DNA of 6,790 bases from Nitrospirota bacterium. Lineage in GTDB: Bacteria > Nitrospirota > Thermodesulfovibrionia > Thermodesulfovibrionales > JdFR-85. Positions within the stretch are counted from its first letter, which is position 1, and every line of letters starts with the position of its first letter. Shown here one piece after another: positions 5,635 through 6,790 of this stretch. The notes beneath the pieces were generated by a model that saw only the letters and a program-made list of their open reading frames with translations, did not search any database and was not told where the DNA came from. The position numbers were made by a program, and so were the translations under genes. The stretch lies in contig WFTX01000320.1 in assembly GCA_015485235.1 (NCBI GenBank), positions 1 through 6,790 on the forward strand, written 5' to 3'.

Positions 5635-5961
5635 ATGCAAAATAATGAAAAGACACTCTACGAGCTTCAGGCCGAGGTCTGCAAGACCCTTGCAAGCCCC
5701 AAGAGGCTTGAGATAATCGGGGCACTCAAGGAAGGCGAGAAGAGTGTGGGGGAACTGGTCGAGATACTCGGTGTTCCGAAGGCCAACGTATCACAGCACC
5801 TTGCCGTGATGAGGCACAAGGGGATTCTTAAGGCCCGGCGGGAGGGTGTTAACATATACTACAGTATTGCAAACCCCAAGGTTGTCCAGGCCTGTACACT
5901 CATGAAGGAAGTACTTACAGAGCAGTTGAAGGAGAAAAACAAGCTCTTAGCCAACCTCTAA
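5635..5961 (+). CDS. ArsR/SmtB-family transcriptional repressor
   Basis: 108 residues, the normal size of these dimeric winged-helix repressors. CKTLASPKRLEIIGAL (16-31) is the typical first helix region, followed by KSVGELVEILGV, the recognition helix PKANVSQHLAVMRHKG (48-63) and the beta-hairpin wing LKARREGVNIYYSI (65-78). The arsenic-sensing CVC-type motif of classical ArsR and the alpha-5 Asp/His/Glu zinc site of SmtB are both absent. The only cysteines are C16 and C87, in the first and last helix regions; such a pair might sense metal or thiol/persulfide state, which is inference. ATG 5635 is chosen over ATG 5629 because of promoter spacing. The gene's last 15 bases overlap the end of convergent uvrB. 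Its target is unknown and no efflux or resistance gene lies beside it. Confidence 0.87.
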   Translation: MQNNEKTLYELQAEVCKTLASPKRLEIIGALKEGEKSVGELVEILGVPKANVSQHLAVMRHKGILKARREGVNIYYSIANPKVVQACTLMKEVLTEQLKEKNKLLANL

Positions 5962-6790
5962 TATCCTCTCCTTCAGTCTCTTTATCCTGTCTCTGATCTC
6001 TGCAGCCCTTTCAAACTCAAGCCGCTCTGCCGCCTCTTTCATCTCCCGCTCCAGTTCTTCAAGCCTGCCTGAATCAACGGAATATTCCTCAATGGGCTCT
6101 TCAACAGCCGGCACCGTCCAGTAGTCCGCTTCGTAGATGGAACCGAGGATATCCTTTATATTGCTTTTTACTGTTTCAGGCGTGATGCCCATTCTTTCGT
6201 TGTATTCCAGCTGGAGCTTCCGCCTTCTCCCTGTCTCGTCCATCGCCCTTCTCATTGAATCGGTTATCTTCTCGGCGTAGAGTATCACCCTCCCGTTTAT
6301 GTTCCTTGCCGCCCGTCCGGCTGTCTGGATGAGAGACCGTTCGGACCTGAGAAATCCCTCCTTGTCAGCGTCAAAGATCGCTACAAGGGAGACCTCCGGG
6401 AGGTCAAGGCCTTCCCTCAGGAGGTTTACGCCTATGAGGACATCAAACTTTCCAAGCCTCAGATCCCGGAGGATCTCCACGCGTTCGAGGGTGTCTATGT
6501 CAGAGTGAAGGTATCTTGCCCTGATCCCAAGGTCGGAATAGTAGGAGGCAAGGTCTTCAGCCATCTTCTTTGTAAGGGTGGTCACAAGGACCCGCTCTCC
6601 CCTCTCTGCCCGGGTTCTTATCTCAGCAAGAAGGTCTTCCACCTGCCCAGAGACAGGCCTGAGGATCATCTCGGGATCAATAAGTCCGGTGGGTCTGATT
6701 ATCTGCTCTACCACCCTGCCCCCCGTCTGCCGGAGTTCATATTTGCCGGGGGTTGCCGAGACGTAAATCACCTGGTTCACCCTTTCTTCG
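5947..6790 (-). CDS. uvrB: UvrABC excinuclease subunit B, C-terminal part (cut by window edge)
   Basis: 280 residues are visible out of the usual 660-670. The frame stays open through the right edge, so the gene is partial because of the window, not broken. UvrB is the damage-verifying helicase-fold subunit of nucleotide excision repair, loaded by UvrA and then bound by UvrC. From the edge the protein reads EERVNQVIYVSATPG, a helicase domain 2 start, then VLVTTLTKKMAEDL, YLHSDIDTLERVEI, FDVLIGVNLLREGLDLPEV, and the SLIQTAGRAARN arginine-finger motif VI. Next come the YNERMGITP linker and a C-terminal coiled UVR domain (LEELEREMKEAAERLEFERAAEIRDRI), which contacts UvrC. A start codon lies outside the window. 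The stop codon at 5947-5949 lies inside the convergent arsR-family gene. Confidence 0.96.
   Translation of the reverse strand, partial: EERVNQVIYVSATPGKYELRQTGGRVVEQIIRPTGLIDPEMILRPVSGQVEDLLAEIRTRAERGERVLVTTLTKKMAEDLASYYSDLGIRARYLHSDIDTLERVEILRDLRLGKFDVLIGVNLLREGLDLPEVSLVAIFDADKEGFLRSERSLIQTAGRAARNINGRVILYAEKITDSMRRAMDETGRRRKLQLEYNERMGITPETVKSNIKDILGSIYEADYWTVPAVEEPIEEYSVDSGRLEELEREMKEAAERLEFERAAEIRDRIKRLKERILEVG

Overview
This 6.8 kb window is ordinary-looking bacterial chromosome of about 50% GC, probably from an anaerobe. A futalosine-pathway menaquinone gene and a cysteine-rich multi-cluster ferredoxin-like protein point that way. The overall style suggests something like Nitrospirota or Desulfobacterota, but no phylogenetic marker here settles it, so the assignment is inference. 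I found no RNA gene, CRISPR array, insertion sequence or prophage gene.

Layout from left to right. Positions 1-204 hold no convincing gene. A clear sigma-70-type promoter (TTGACA, 17 bp, TATACT) then drives a two-gene rightward unit: a small secreted DUF3617 protein and a PfkB-family sugar/nucleoside kinase. Next comes a leftward mqnB-like futalosine hydrolase. It is bracketed on both sides by same-orientation composite short tandem repeats: hexamers AGGYYR followed by octamers of the TAACCTAA type. To the right are single genes, each with its own promoter-like -10 box: an orphan ParB/Srx-fold protein, a 17-cysteine ferredoxin-like protein, an MscS mechanosensitive channel and an ArsR-family repressor. 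The window ends inside a leftward uvrB, of which only the C-terminal two-fifths is present. Its 3' end overlaps the 3' end of the arsR gene.

The genes do not form one pathway. They are a mosaic of short transcription units for menaquinone synthesis or salvage, redox/Fe-S chemistry, osmotic protection, DNA repair and regulation.

Two things stand out. The first is the nested short-tandem-repeat architecture of the two gaps around mqnB, with 9-mers, octamers and hexamers in a fixed order. In one gap the hexamers also appear to supply the -35 box of mqnB and an artificial N-terminal extension of its reading frame. The second is that three genes (mqnB, the parB-like gene, arsR) lack a Shine-Dalgarno sequence and have a -10-like hexamer only 5-7 nt before the ATG. 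They look leaderless, whereas three others have good Shine-Dalgarno sites. I saw no strong case for a wholly new multi-gene system.
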